Source of the DNA: Vibrio sp. 16
Lineage (GTDB): Bacteria; Pseudomonadota; Gammaproteobacteria; Enterobacterales; Vibrionaceae
DNA length: 64,000 bases
NCBI RefSeq assembly: GCF_963681195.1
Contig: NZ_OY808997.1
Span: forward strand, 434,001 to 498,000
Direction: 5' to 3'
Shown here: positions 37,418-46,869 of the stretch, piece after piece
Layout: each line of letters begins with the position of its first letter
Numbering within the stretch: the first letter of the stretch is position 1
Made by a program: the position numbers and the translations under genes
Notes under the pieces: generated by a model
Told to the model about the DNA's origin: nothing
Seen by the model: only the letters and a program-made list of their open reading frames with translations
The model's database searches: none

Positions 37418-38800
37418 ATGTTAAAGATATACAACACACTCACGAGACAGAAAGAGGAATTCAAACCAATCACTGCCGGTAAAGTAGGCATGTATGTCTG
37501 TGGGGTAACCATCTACGATCTCTGTCATATCGGTCATGGTCGCACATTCGTTTCATTTGATGTGGTTTCGCGTTACCTACGTTACTTGGGCTACGATCTT
37601 ACGTTCGTTCGCAACATTACCGACATCGATGACAAAATCATTAAGCGTGCGAATGAAAATGGTGAGTCATGCGACTCGCTAACCGAGCGTTTAATTGGCG
37701 AAATGCACGCTGACTTTGACGCGCTAAACATGAAGCGTCCAGACGTAGAGCCTCGCGCGACGGAGTTCATCGCAGAAATCATCGAGCTGGTTGAAAAGCT
37801 GATTGAGCGTGGTTTTGCATACGTTGCAAGCAACGGTGATGTGATGTTTGAAGTGAAGAAGTTTGACGAATACGGCAAGCTATCGAAGCAAGACCTTGAC
37901 CAGCTTCAAGCGGGTGCACGTGTCGATGTGGAATCGGCGAAGCGCAGCCCGCTAGATTTTGTGCTTTGGAAAATGTCTAAACCAGGAGAGCCTACGTGGG
38001 AGTCGCCTTGGGGGGCAGGTCGTCCTGGTTGGCATATTGAGTGTTCAGCCATGAACTCGTCTATTCTGGGCAACCACTTTGACATTCATGGCGGAGGTTC
38101 AGACCTTCAGTTCCCGCACCATGAAAATGAGATCGCTCAATCTTGCTGTGCTCATGGTACCGACTACGTGAACACGTGGATGCACAGTGGCATGGTGATG
38201 GTCGATCGTGAAAAGATGTCTAAGTCACTTGGTAACTTCTTCACAATTCGTGATGTACTAGGTCATTACGATGCCGAAACGGTGCGCTACTTCCTAATGT
38301 CTGGCCACTACCGTAGCCAATTGAACTACAGCGAAGAGAACCTTAACCAAGCCCGCGCTTCTCTAGAACGCCTATATACTTCACTTCGTGGTTTAGATGC
38401 ATCTGTAGACGCCGCTGGCGGTGAAGAGTATGTGACACGCTTTACGGATGCGATGAATGACGACTTCAATACACCAGAAGCGTATTCAGTCCTGTTCGAT
38501 ATGGCTCGTGAGATCAACCGTCTTAAAACGGAAAACATCACAGCAGCGAGTGCATTGGGTGCATTAATGCGTGAACTCGCTGACGTGATCGGTATTCTCC
38601 ATCAAGATCCAGAGGCCTTCCTAAAAGGTGATGCAGGCAATGACGATGAAGTGGCTGAAATTGAAGCGCTCATCAAACTGCGTAATGATTCGCGTGCATC
38701 AAAAGATTGGGCTAATGCTGATATGGCGCGCGATAAGCTTACTGAAATGGGCATCGTCCTAGAAGATGGCCCAGAAGGCACGACATGGCGTCGTAAGTAA
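37418..38800 (+). CDS. cysS: Cysteinyl-tRNA synthetase
   Basis: 460 aa class I synthetase. HIGH motif at residues 37-40, KMSKS in [12 protein letters not shown], zinc ligands C28 and Cys/His in WHIECSAM and [12 protein letters not shown]. Length matches the family. Start ATG lies about 200 bp from the divergent ppiB. Followed by a terminator. Confidence 0.98.
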   Translation: MLKIYNTLTRQKEEFKPITAGKVGMYVCGVTIYDLCHIGHGRTFVSFDVVSRYLRYLGYDLTFVRNITDIDDKIIKRANENGESCDSLTERLIGEMHADFDALNMKRPDVEPRATEFIAEIIELVEKLIERGFAYVASNGDVMFEVKKFDEYGKLSKQDLDQLQAGARVDVESAKRSPLDFVLWKMSKPGEPTWESPWGAGRPGWHIECSAMNSSILGNHFDIHGGGSDLQFPHHENEIAQSCCAHGTDYVNTWMHSGMVMVDREKMSKSLGNFFTIRDVLGHYDAETVRYFLMSGHYRSQLNYSEENLNQARASLERLYTSLRGLDASVDAAGGEEYVTRFTDAMNDDFNTPEAYSVLFDMAREINRLKTENITAASALGALMRELADVIGILHQDPEAFLKGDAGNDDEVAEIEALIKLRNDSRASKDWANADMARDKLTEMGIVLEDGPEGTTWRRK

Positions 38801-38815
38801 GCGTTAAGCATTTAT

Positions 38816-38843
38816 AAGGGCTGTTCATTCAGCCCTTTTCTTT
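38816..38843 (+). terminator. Terminator after cysS
   Basis: AAGGGCTG, loop TTCATT, CAGCCCTTTTCTTT. Confidence 0.8.
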
Positions 38844-38876
38844 AGTTTTTTATACATTTCTAAACAGGAAACCCCA

Positions 38877-39455
38877 GTGGCTCAGATGTACTTCTATTAC
38901 TCGGCAATGAATGCGGGTAAATCAACCACTCTTCTTCAATCATCATTTAATTACCAAGAGCGCGGTATGACACCAGTCATCTTTACTGCAGCACTTGATG
39001 ATCGTTACGGAGTTGGAAAAGTTAGCTCTCGAATCGGTTTGCAGTCAGACGCGCAGCTATTTAATGGTGAAACGGATCTTTACAAAGAAATCTCTGCTCT
39101 TAACGAAGTCGAAAAACGTCACTGTATTTTAGTAGATGAATGCCAGTTTTTATCGAAAGAGCAGGTGTATCAACTTACGGAAGTGGTGGATAAACTCCAT
39201 ATCCCTGTACTTTGCTACGGCTTAAGGACGGACTTTCTGGGGGAGCTTTTTGAGGGGAGTAAATATCTGCTGTCATGGGCAGACAAACTGGTTGAGCTAA
39301 AAACCATTTGCCACTGTGGTCGTAAAGCAAACATGGTTATCCGTACCGACGAGCATGGCGTGGCGATTGCGGAAGGTGATCAAGTTGCGATTGGTGGCAA
39401 CGATCGTTACGTGTCAGTATGTCGTCAGCACTACAAAGAAGCACTGGGTAAATAG
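38877..39455 (+). CDS. tdk: Thymidine kinase (TK1 type)
   Basis: 192 aa. P-loop [30 protein letters not shown] as Walker B/active site, [16 protein letters not shown] (lasso region) and a zinc ribbon with [10 protein letters not shown] and CRQHY. It phosphorylates thymidine in nucleotide salvage. The start is GTG (MAQMYF); the internal ATG at 38886 lies only three codons further, so the exact start is uncertain. No Shine-Dalgarno stronger than AGGAAAC precedes it. Confidence 0.95.
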   Translation: MAQMYFYYSAMNAGKSTTLLQSSFNYQERGMTPVIFTAALDDRYGVGKVSSRIGLQSDAQLFNGETDLYKEISALNEVEKRHCILVDECQFLSKEQVYQLTEVVDKLHIPVLCYGLRTDFLGELFEGSKYLLSWADKLVELKTICHCGRKANMVIRTDEHGVAIAEGDQVAIGGNDRYVSVCRQHYKEALGK

Positions 39456-39472
39456 CTTAAGAGTCAGAGGGT

Positions 39473-39623
39473 GCCTAAGTAGGTATTATTCCACAAGCCG
39501 CTAAATCAATATTGCCACCTAGTGATGAGTTATCCGAATTTGGCGCATGCATGTTGCATAATACTTACTCAGAAGCCCAATCATGAACAAGCGGCTTGTA
39601 GAAGCAATACCTATTTACTTGGC
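39473..39623. repeat. Imperfect long inverted repeat, possible MITE- or REP-like element
   Basis: The left arm (39473-39502, GCCTAAGTAGGTATTATTCC then ACAAGCCGCT) pairs with the right arm (39589-39623), whose complement reads GCCAAGTAAATAGGTATTGC then TTCTACAAGCCGCT. The arms share about 25 positions with small gaps and enclose about 85 bp. I cannot assign it to ERIC, VCR or another named family, and no second copy is in this window. It may be a miniature mobile element or a structured RNA in the tdk 3' region. Confidence 0.5.
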
Positions 39624-39648
39624 TGAGAACAGGATAATCATGAGATAC

Positions 39649-39679
39649 AAAAAAGCGAAGCACTAGGCTTCGCTTTTTT
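39649..39679. terminator. Bidirectional terminator between tdk and infA
   Basis: AAAAAAGCGAAGC, loop ACTAG, GCTTCGCTTTTTT; symmetrical A and T runs fit use from both sides. Confidence 0.85.
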
Positions 39680-39720
39680 GTTGTATTCGACTAATTCTGA
39701 TTGCACGAGGCAGTCGGAGA

Positions 39721-39939
<219 letters not shown>

Positions 39940-40019
39940 TTAATCCTCTTTTCAAAATGGGCAATTTTTACCAGCGCATAATGCCGCTAAAAATGAATTA
40001 TGTAAAGTTGGGGCGTATT

Positions 40020-40718
40020 CTACCCTTGCCAACGCTGATTTACTAGCCTTTGATGGCGTTGAAAGCGGACTTTGTAATTCATCGCTGGGCATTCATCAAT
40101 TTGATAGCCTAAATAGAGCCACTGTTTGCCTTGCTGCTGACAATATTGAAGCTGGAACAACACGCCTAATGTACCGAGAGAGAGGTCATAGTCGGGGTCA
40201 AAGAAGGTATAGAAAGCACTGGCACTATTGGACAAAATGTCGGTCACGGCAACAGCGATCAGCTTTCCATCATCGTAGACGTGCAAGTATTGAGTATTCA
40301 ACCACGCACAAGCAGAAAATGAGGAAAATTCATTTTTCCTGGGAGGGTACATGGAGCCCGCTTGATGGCGCGCCTCAATGTAACGGGCGTAAAGCTCAAA
40401 CCAATCCTCATCCATGCTTTCTTTGAGTGTCCATTCAAAGGATTTGGCTTTGTTTAACAGTCGCTTTTGACTCTTTGACATCTGAAAGTCAGGGACAGAA
40501 ACTCGCAACGCATGACAAGCACTGCAGTTGTCGCAGTGAGGTTTATAAATGGTATCACCACTGCGACGAAATCCGTTGGCAAGCAGAACTTCGTAACTCG
40601 AGCCACAATGCATTGATGGATCGAGCGCAACGGCGACGCGCTCTTGTCTGTCGGTTAAATAACTGCATTGATGGCTGTCTGTGAGTCCAATTCGGATCTG
40701 TTGTAGATCAGAGCTCAT
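40020..40718 (-). CDS. bpt: Aspartate/glutamate leucyltransferase (Bpt/Ate)
   Basis: 232 aa ATE1-like aminoacyl-tRNA protein transferase. N-terminal Cys-rich region: HQCSYLTDRQ, HCGSSYEVLLANGFRRSGD and CDNCSACHALRV; C-terminal part with FYTFFDPDYDLSLGTLGV and LYLGYQIDECPAMNYKVRF. In Vibrio the Bpt type adds leucine to N-terminal Asp or Glu, feeding ClpS/ClpAP degradation. It overlaps aat by 11 bp, so the two N-end-rule transferases are one operon. Confidence 0.93.
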   Translation of the reverse strand: MSSDLQQIRIGLTDSHQCSYLTDRQERVAVALDPSMHCGSSYEVLLANGFRRSGDTIYKPHCDNCSACHALRVSVPDFQMSKSQKRLLNKAKSFEWTLKESMDEDWFELYARYIEARHQAGSMYPPRKNEFSSFSACAWLNTQYLHVYDDGKLIAVAVTDILSNSASAFYTFFDPDYDLSLGTLGVLFQLQYCQQQGKQWLYLGYQIDECPAMNYKVRFQRHQRLVNQRWQG

Positions 40719-41436
40719 TTATTCCCTCAGTTGGTGACTTTAGCCACTGTTGTTTAAAACAATCTTTCATTACGGGGTGTTGATTAAATGATAGCAGGCT
40801 TTGAGCAAATTCTTCTCTTTCAAGTTCAAACGCGCCTAACGATTGAAGGTGTGGATTCATCACCTGGCAATCGATCAATTGACCACCATGCTCTTTGAAG
40901 TGTTGGCAGAAAAACCAAAGTGCTATTTTGGACGCGTTGGTTTTTACGCTAAACATCGACTCACCACAAAAGATCTGGCCAATGGATAAACCGTAGAGAC
41001 CGCCTACTAACTCATCGTTTGACCAAACTTCCACAGAGTGACAATAACCTAAACTGGCAAGGCGTTTATAGGCAGACCGCATATCGGGATTCAGCCAAGT
41101 TTCTTCTGGGCTCCTTAGCGCTGCACATTGGTCAATGACTAACTCTGTTGCTCTATTTATACTGACGGAGTAACCGTGTTTACGTTGAAACTTTTTGAGA
41201 CTTTTGGCGGGTTTGAATGTCTTAGGGTTAAACACCGCTCTTGGCGAGGGACTCCACCATAGGATGGGCTCATTGGGGCCATACCAAGGGAAAATGCCGT
41301 TTTGATAAGCAAAGAGAAGCCGCTCAGGGCGGAGGTCGCCTCCGATAGCAAGTAAACCATTGGGGTCGTCCAAGGCATCTTGTGGCGAAGGGAACCAAAT
41401 CTCATCTGGATCAAGTTCGGTAAGATAGAGCGTCAT
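40708..41436 (-). CDS. aat: Leucyl/phenylalanyl-tRNA--protein transferase
   Basis: 242 aa from the ATG at 41436 (MTLYLTELDPDEIWFPSP), aligning with the start of E. coli Aat; the frame runs on to 41499 but the extra residues are hydrophobic and not conserved. Motifs: DDPNGLLAIGGDL, YQNGIFPWYGPNEPILWWSP, RAVFNPKTF, VGGLYGLSIGQIFCGESMFS. It attaches Leu or Phe to N-terminal Arg or Lys of substrates. The divergent glycine-zipper gene starts only 16 bp away, so promoters must overlap the neighbouring coding sequences. Confidence 0.94.
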   Translation of the reverse strand: MTLYLTELDPDEIWFPSPQDALDDPNGLLAIGGDLRPERLLFAYQNGIFPWYGPNEPILWWSPSPRAVFNPKTFKPAKSLKKFQRKHGYSVSINRATELVIDQCAALRSPEETWLNPDMRSAYKRLASLGYCHSVEVWSNDELVGGLYGLSIGQIFCGESMFSVKTNASKIALWFFCQHFKEHGGQLIDCQVMNPHLQSLGAFELEREEFAQSLLSFNQHPVMKDCFKQQWLKSPTEGINEL

Positions 41437-41452
41437 GAAATAGGGTATGAAA

Positions 41453-41908
41453 ATGAAAAAATTATTGTGGATCATATTGGTTTTTCCGCTAATTGCCAAT
41501 GCAGCATATCAGCGAAATACGGCTCGTCCGGTTAATGATGTCGTGTTTGGCAAAGTTGAAACAGTCCGTTACATCAGTCAGCAAGATATTGTAAAAGCTC
41601 AAGGTTCTGGTTGGGAAACCTTGTTGGGTGCCGTTGTTGGCGGGGTTATCGGCAATCAATTTGGCGATGGACGTGGGAAGGAAGTGGCCACTGCGGTGGG
41701 CGCAATAGCTGGTGCGGGTGTTGCTCGAAACCATGCCAACCAAGAGTATCGAATAGAATATAGATTGGTTGAAATTGTGATCAAAACAGAGAAAGGCCAA
41801 CTCATCGATGTGATTCAAGACGTTGATAATCAGATGTTATTCGAACGAGGGGATGACGTCCGAATTCTCTATTTTGATGAAGGCGTCAGAGTCGATAAAA
41901 CCTATTGA
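41453..41908 (+). CDS. Glycine-zipper 2TM-domain envelope protein
   Basis: 151 aa from the ATG at 41453, seven bases after AGGG; the ATG at 41447 is too close to it. Signal peptide MKKLLWIILVFPLIANA, then a glycine zipper WETLLGAVVGGVIGNQFGDG and AVGAIAGAGVARNHAN, then a C-terminal beta-rich part EYRLVEIVIKTEKGQLIDVI. The layout resembles the SlyB/Pcp/RcnB-like zipper proteins of the envelope, but without a lipobox. Function unknown; the zipper suggests membrane association and oligomerisation. Confidence 0.82.
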   Translation: MKKLLWIILVFPLIANAAYQRNTARPVNDVVFGKVETVRYISQQDIVKAQGSGWETLLGAVVGGVIGNQFGDGRGKEVATAVGAIAGAGVARNHANQEYRIEYRLVEIVIKTEKGQLIDVIQDVDNQMLFERGDDVRILYFDEGVRVDKTY

Positions 41909-42066
41909 GCATCTCGTTTTCTATCATGAGCTCGGATGACATAATTATTCAGTGTTAATCCCCGTTTTGGTCTGGTTTTACGTAGGGATTTTAGATAGTC
42001 TGCAAGTACGAAGAATTTTTCATCGCCCAGTAAGTAACGCTGGGCGAGCAAGGAATATCAATTTTA

Positions 42067-43347
42067 ATGGAAAGCCTTACGTTACAACCAATCAATAAAG
42101 TCTCTGGACAAGTGAACCTGCCTGGTTCAAAAAGTGTATCAAACCGCGCCCTGCTACTGGCCGCTCTTGCTAAAGGTAAGACTCGACTCACCAATCTACT
42201 TGATAGTGATGACATTCGTCATATGTTGAACGCACTGACTCAGCTTGGTGTTCACTATCAACTCTCCGAAGATAAGACAGTATGTGAAGTCGAAGGCTTG
42301 GGTCAGCCCTTTCAGTCTGCACAAGCGTTAGAGCTTTTCCTTGGTAATGCCGGAACTGCGATGCGCCCTTTGGCTGCAGCGCTATGTCTTGGCCAAGGTG
42401 AATACGTATTAACTGGTGAGCCTCGCATGAAGGAGCGCCCGATTGGCCATTTGGTTGATGCCCTGCGTCAAGCGGGTGCAGAAGTTGAGTACCTAGAGAG
42501 CGAGAATTTCCCGCCACTTAAAATTCACGGTACGGGACTAAAAGGTGGAACGGTCGAAATCGACGGTTCGATTTCAAGCCAGTTTCTGACAGCATTTTTG
42601 ATGTCTGCGCCACTCGCGCAAGATGATGTAACGATTAAAATTGTGGGCGATTTAGTCTCGAAGCCGTACATCGATATTACTCTGCACATCATGGCACAGT
42701 TTGGTGTTCACGTTGAAAACAACAATTACCAAGAGTTTGTTATCCGCAAAGGACAATCGTATGTAGCGCCAGGGGATTTTTTGGTTGAAGGCGATGCGTC
42801 ATCTGCATCCTACTTCCTTGCTGCCGCCGCGATTAAAGGTGGGGAAATTAAAGTCACTGGTATCGGCAAAAACAGCATTCAAGGCGATATTCAATTTGCG
42901 GATGCGCTAGAGAAAATGGGTGCACAGATCGAATGGGGCGACGACTATGTTATTTCGCGAGTTGGCGAATTGAAAGCCGTTGATATGGATTTCAACCACA
43001 TTCCCGACGCGGCAATGACGATCGCTACGACGGCTCTATTTGCAAAAGGGACCACGGCAATTCGTAACGTGTATAACTGGCGTGTAAAAGAGACCGATCG
43101 TCTGTCTGCAATGGCAACCGAACTACGAAAAGTTGGGGCAGAAGTGGAAGAGGGTGAAGACTACATCATCGTCAATCCGCCAGCGAAGCTCACTCACGCA
43201 GCGATCGATACTTATGATGACCACCGTATGGCGATGTGTTTTTCATTGGTTGCATTAAGTGATACGCCAGTGACAATCAACGACCCTAAATGTACGTCAA
43301 AAACCTTCCCTGACTACTTTGATAAGTTGGCGGGGTTGAGCTCTTAA
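42067..43347 (+). CDS. aroA: 3-phosphoshikimate 1-carboxyvinyltransferase (EPSP synthase)
   Basis: 426 aa. Signature segments [69 protein letters not shown] and [11 protein letters not shown]. It joins PEP to shikimate-3-phosphate in the chorismate pathway. Length fits the class I enzyme (E. coli 427 aa). A terminator shared with the convergent yciN follows. Confidence 0.98.
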   Translation: MESLTLQPINKVSGQVNLPGSKSVSNRALLLAALAKGKTRLTNLLDSDDIRHMLNALTQLGVHYQLSEDKTVCEVEGLGQPFQSAQALELFLGNAGTAMRPLAAALCLGQGEYVLTGEPRMKERPIGHLVDALRQAGAEVEYLESENFPPLKIHGTGLKGGTVEIDGSISSQFLTAFLMSAPLAQDDVTIKIVGDLVSKPYIDITLHIMAQFGVHVENNNYQEFVIRKGQSYVAPGDFLVEGDASSASYFLAAAAIKGGEIKVTGIGKNSIQGDIQFADALEKMGAQIEWGDDYVISRVGELKAVDMDFNHIPDAAMTIATTALFAKGTTAIRNVYNWRVKETDRLSAMATELRKVGAEVEEGEDYIIVNPPAKLTHAAIDTYDDHRMAMCFSLVALSDTPVTINDPKCTSKTFPDYFDKLAGLSS

Positions 43348-43383
43348 GTTTAATCGTTAGATTCGACCGGACATAACAGAAAC

Positions 43384-43418
43384 AAGGGTTGGTACTGAAT
43401 ACCAACCCTTATTCTATT
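43384..43418. terminator. Terminator between aroA and yciN
   Basis: AAGGGTTGGTA, loop CTGAA, TACCAACCCTTATTCTATTT; a long stem that can serve both convergent genes. Confidence 0.75.
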
Positions 43419-43423
43419 TATCT

Positions 43424-43672
43424 TCAACCTTCTAAGGTGAATTCTTTTGATAGGTGATGAGCTAAGTATTTAAACATGTTAAATACGGCTGTGGTATTTG
43501 GGGTTGGGAGCCCATTGTCATCAAGAAAGTAATTGCCTTTAAAAACCAACACACCGTCTTTTTCTTCTACGCTGTCCGCGCGCATCCCTTCAATGTAGTC
43601 GTCGTGTTCTTGGATGATGTGATTCGCAATCATCAGCAGTTCAAACTGCGAGATAACTTTCTTATCGCTCAT
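43424..43672 (-). CDS. yciN: YciN family protein (DUF2498)
   Basis: 82 aa matching E. coli YciN: LLMIANHIIQEHDDYIEGMR, DGVLVFKGNYFLDDNGLPTP and TTAVFNMFKYLAHHLS. In E. coli yciN also flanks topA, which starts about 370 bp away here. Function unknown. Confidence 0.92.
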   Translation of the reverse strand: MSDKKVISQFELLMIANHIIQEHDDYIEGMRADSVEEKDGVLVFKGNYFLDDNGLPTPNTTAVFNMFKYLAHHLSKEFTLEG

Positions 43673-44039
43673 AGTCGTACTCGTTTGTGATCATGGTTAA
43701 CACTAAGAAATAATGCGGTGATTCTAAGATTAATCTGTTGGATTGCAAATGGTCTAGATCAAGGGTTTACCGAGCTGCTTGGAATCCCTCGTACGATTGG
43801 TTTTGTGACAAGAGGCATAAAAACTATTGAGAAACTAGCATCTAGGATTAACAGACGTTTAGTATGTGGCCCTTTCTAGTCCATCGACTTTCGTCGAATT
43901 GTCGAGCAGTTAAAGTTTATTTTTGAAAAAGATATTGATCTTCTTGTAATCTCGCTCAATAGTAAAAAAAGAACTGAAGCATTAAGTATGCCATGCGCTA
44001 ATGTCGTTTGGCCGTCATTATAGGACACTTGAGTCAATT
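43673..44039. other. yciN-topA divergent intergenic region
   Basis: About 367 bp containing the promoters for both genes. E. coli topA has several promoters in the equivalent region. I cannot point to a clear promoter, operator, hairpin or small gene. Confidence 0.5.
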
Positions 44040-46673
44040 ATGGGTAAGTCACTGGTTATTGTGGAGTCGCCAGCCAAAGCGAAAACCATCAATAAGTATT
44101 TAGGTAAAGACTTTATTGTAAAGTCGAGTGTGGGTCACGTACGTGATCTGCCGACCGCTGGCCAAAGCACGGGTCAAAAAGCAGCTGCGGTATCAACCAA
44201 AGGCTTAAGTGCTGAAGAAAAAGCGCGAATCAAAAAAGAAAAAGATCGCAAAGCGCTCATCAAAAAAATGGGTATCGACCCTTACCACGGCTGGGAAGCA
44301 AACTATCAAGTGCTTCCGGGCAAAGAAAAAGTGGTCGCCGAGTTGCAAAAACTAGCCAAAGACGCTGACAGCGTTTATCTCGCAACCGATTTGGACCGCG
44401 AAGGAGAAGCCATCGCTTGGCACCTTCGTGAGATCATCGGTGGCGATGAAGAGCGATACAAGCGCGTGGTGTTCAATGAGATCACCAAAAACGCAATTCA
44501 ACAAGCTTTTGAAAAACCGGGCGAGTTAAGCATGCCGGGTGTCAATGCTCAGCAAGCGCGCCGTTTTATGGACCGTGTTGTTGGCTTTATGGTCTCTCCT
44601 TTGCTTTGGAAAAAAGTAGCGCGCGGTTTGTCTGCAGGTCGTGTTCAATCGGTAGCGGTGAAGTTATTGGTAGAACGTGAACGCGAAATCAAAGCCTTCG
44701 TTCCTGAGGAGTTTTGGGACATTCATGCTGATACTAAAACGGCTGACAAAACAGATTTCCGCTTGCAAGTGGCGCAAAAAGACGGCGTTACGTTTAAGCC
44801 AGTTAACGAAGCAGAAACCAAGTCGGCAATGTCAGTGCTTGAGAAAGCGGCATACGAAGTCTGTAAACGTGAAGATCGCCCAACGTCTAGTAAGCCATCA
44901 GCACCTTACATCACATCGACGCTTCAACAAGCCGCCAGCACGCGTTTAGGCTACGGGGTTAAGAAAACCATGATGTTAGCTCAACGACTCTATGAGGCGG
45001 GCTACATCACGTATATGCGTACCGACTCAACTAACTTGAGTTCAGAAGCCGTGGATGCTGTGCGTGGTTTCATTGGCAGCGAGTTTGGTGATGCGTACTT
45101 ACCCGCTAAGCCGAATGTTTATGGAAGCAAAGAGGGAGCACAAGAAGCGCACGAGGCAATTCGACCTTCTGATGTTTCTGTCAAAGCCGAAGACCTAAAT
45201 GGTATGGAAGCTGACGCGCACAAACTGTACTCATTAATTTGGAACCAGTTCGTTGCATGTCAAATGACGCCTGCGAAATACGACTCAACAACGGTGAGTG
45301 TGAAAGCGGCAGAGTACACCCTTAAAGCCAAAGGACGTATTCTGAAGTTCGATGGTTGGACTCGTGTTCAACGTCCTATGGGCAAAAACGAAGACCAAAT
45401 CCTTCCAGCGGTTCAAGTTGGCGACAAAATTGATCTGGTCGCACTTGATCCTAAGCAGCACTTTACCAAGCCACCAGCGCGCTTTACTGAAGCAGCACTT
45501 GTTAAAGAGCTTGAGAAACGTGGTATCGGTCGACCTTCTACTTACGCTTCTATTATTTCAACGATCCAAGATCGTGGATACGTAAAAGTTGAACAACGCC
45601 GTTTCTATGCAGAGAAGATGGGTGAGATTGTGACTGACCGCTTAGACGGCAGTTTTGATGACCTAATGAACTATGAGTTCACTTCACGCATGGAAGAAAA
45701 GCTCGACCAGATTGCTGAAGGTGATGCGGACTGGAAGAATGTACTCGATGACTTCTTCGCGGATTTTACTGGCGACTTAGCGAAAGCGGAACTGGATGAA
45801 GCAGAAGGCGGTATGAAGCCAAATCATATCGTTTATACCGATATTGAATGCCCGACGTGTTCTCGCCAAATGGGCATTCGTACGGCATCGACCGGTGTGT
45901 TCCTAGGCTGTTCTGGATACGCACTCCCACCGAAAGAGCGTTGTAAAACAACGATTAACCTTGGTGATGAAGACGGCATTATCAACGTTCTTGAAGAAGA
46001 CGTCGAAACCGCTGCCCTTCGTGCGAAAAAACGTTGTCCAATTTGTGAAACGGCAATGGACGCTTACCTGATTGATGACAAGCGTAAACTTCATGTATGT
46101 GGTAATAACCCAAATTGTGAAGGCTATGTCGTCGAGCATGGTGAGTACAAAGTAAAAGGTTACGATGGCCCCGTTGTCGAGTGTGACAAATGTGGCAGCG
46201 ACATGGTGCTGAAAAACGGTCGTTTTGGTAAATACATGGATTGTACGAGTGAAGAGTGTAAAAACACGCGTAAAATCCTAAAGAATGGCGAAGTGGCTCC
46301 ACCGAAAGAAGATCCAGTGCATCTGCCTGAGTTAGAGTGTGAAAACTCTGATGCTTACTTTGTGTTGCGTGATGGCGCATCGGGCTTGTTCTTAGCCGCT
46401 AGCACTTTCCCTAAATCGCGCGAGACTCGAGCACCATTGGTAGAAGAGCTGATTCGATTTAAAGAGCGTATTTCACCTAAGTTCCACTACTTAACTGAAG
46501 CGCCAGAGAAAGACCCAGATGGCTTGCCGATGGTTGTGCGCTTTAGCCGTAAAACGAAAGAGAATTATGTTCGCTCTGAAGTAGATGGTAAGCCATCAGG
46601 CTACACGGCACTCTACATTGACGGTAAATGGGAAATTACGGATAAGCGTAAAAAGCCAGCTAAGAAAAAGTAA
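44040..46673 (+). CDS. topA: DNA topoisomerase I
   Basis: 877 aa from the ATG at 44040 ([20 protein letters not shown]); the frame runs back to 44001 without conserved residues. Toprim acidic motif [10 protein letters not shown], active-site region [13 protein letters not shown] with the catalytic Tyr. Three tetracysteine zinc domains follow ([19 protein letters not shown] and [10 protein letters not shown] starts), then C-terminal zinc-free ribbons and a lysine-rich end. It relaxes negative supercoils. Followed by a terminator. Confidence 0.97.
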   Translation: MGKSLVIVESPAKAKTINKYLGKDFIVKSSVGHVRDLPTAGQSTGQKAAAVSTKGLSAEEKARIKKEKDRKALIKKMGIDPYHGWEANYQVLPGKEKVVAELQKLAKDADSVYLATDLDREGEAIAWHLREIIGGDEERYKRVVFNEITKNAIQQAFEKPGELSMPGVNAQQARRFMDRVVGFMVSPLLWKKVARGLSAGRVQSVAVKLLVEREREIKAFVPEEFWDIHADTKTADKTDFRLQVAQKDGVTFKPVNEAETKSAMSVLEKAAYEVCKREDRPTSSKPSAPYITSTLQQAASTRLGYGVKKTMMLAQRLYEAGYITYMRTDSTNLSSEAVDAVRGFIGSEFGDAYLPAKPNVYGSKEGAQEAHEAIRPSDVSVKAEDLNGMEADAHKLYSLIWNQFVACQMTPAKYDSTTVSVKAAEYTLKAKGRILKFDGWTRVQRPMGKNEDQILPAVQVGDKIDLVALDPKQHFTKPPARFTEAALVKELEKRGIGRPSTYASIISTIQDRGYVKVEQRRFYAEKMGEIVTDRLDGSFDDLMNYEFTSRMEEKLDQIAEGDADWKNVLDDFFADFTGDLAKAELDEAEGGMKPNHIVYTDIECPTCSRQMGIRTASTGVFLGCSGYALPPKERCKTTINLGDEDGIINVLEEDVETAALRAKKRCPICETAMDAYLIDDKRKLHVCGNNPNCEGYVVEHGEYKVKGYDGPVVECDKCGSDMVLKNGRFGKYMDCTSEECKNTRKILKNGEVAPPKEDPVHLPELECENSDAYFVLRDGASGLFLAASTFPKSRETRAPLVEELIRFKERISPKFHYLTEAPEKDPDGLPMVVRFSRKTKENYVRSEVDGKPSGYTALYIDGKWEITDKRKKPAKKK

Positions 46674-46695
46674 CGACTTTTCGATCAAAACAACG

Positions 46696-46720
46696 AAAGC
46701 AGCCAATTGGCTGCTTTTTT
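46696..46720 (+). terminator. Terminator after topA
   Basis: AAAGCAGCC, loop AATT, GGCTGCTTTTTT. Confidence 0.85.
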
Positions 46721-46869
46721 AATACGCGTCATATCACTAAAGTAGTAGATAGTTGCAATGAATGTATGCTTTTTGAGCATTCAAGGTGTTTATTGCTTAT
46801 TTCATGATTATCTCTTTTGACAACTTAGTTAGTAGCTTCTATTGGTTAAGTGTTAGTTGGGATAATAAT

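Noticed and set aside
39473..39623. Integron attC/VCR site
   Set aside because: The palindromic size is similar, but the core GTTRRRY and inverse-core RYYYAAC ends are not present and there is no cassette gene structure.
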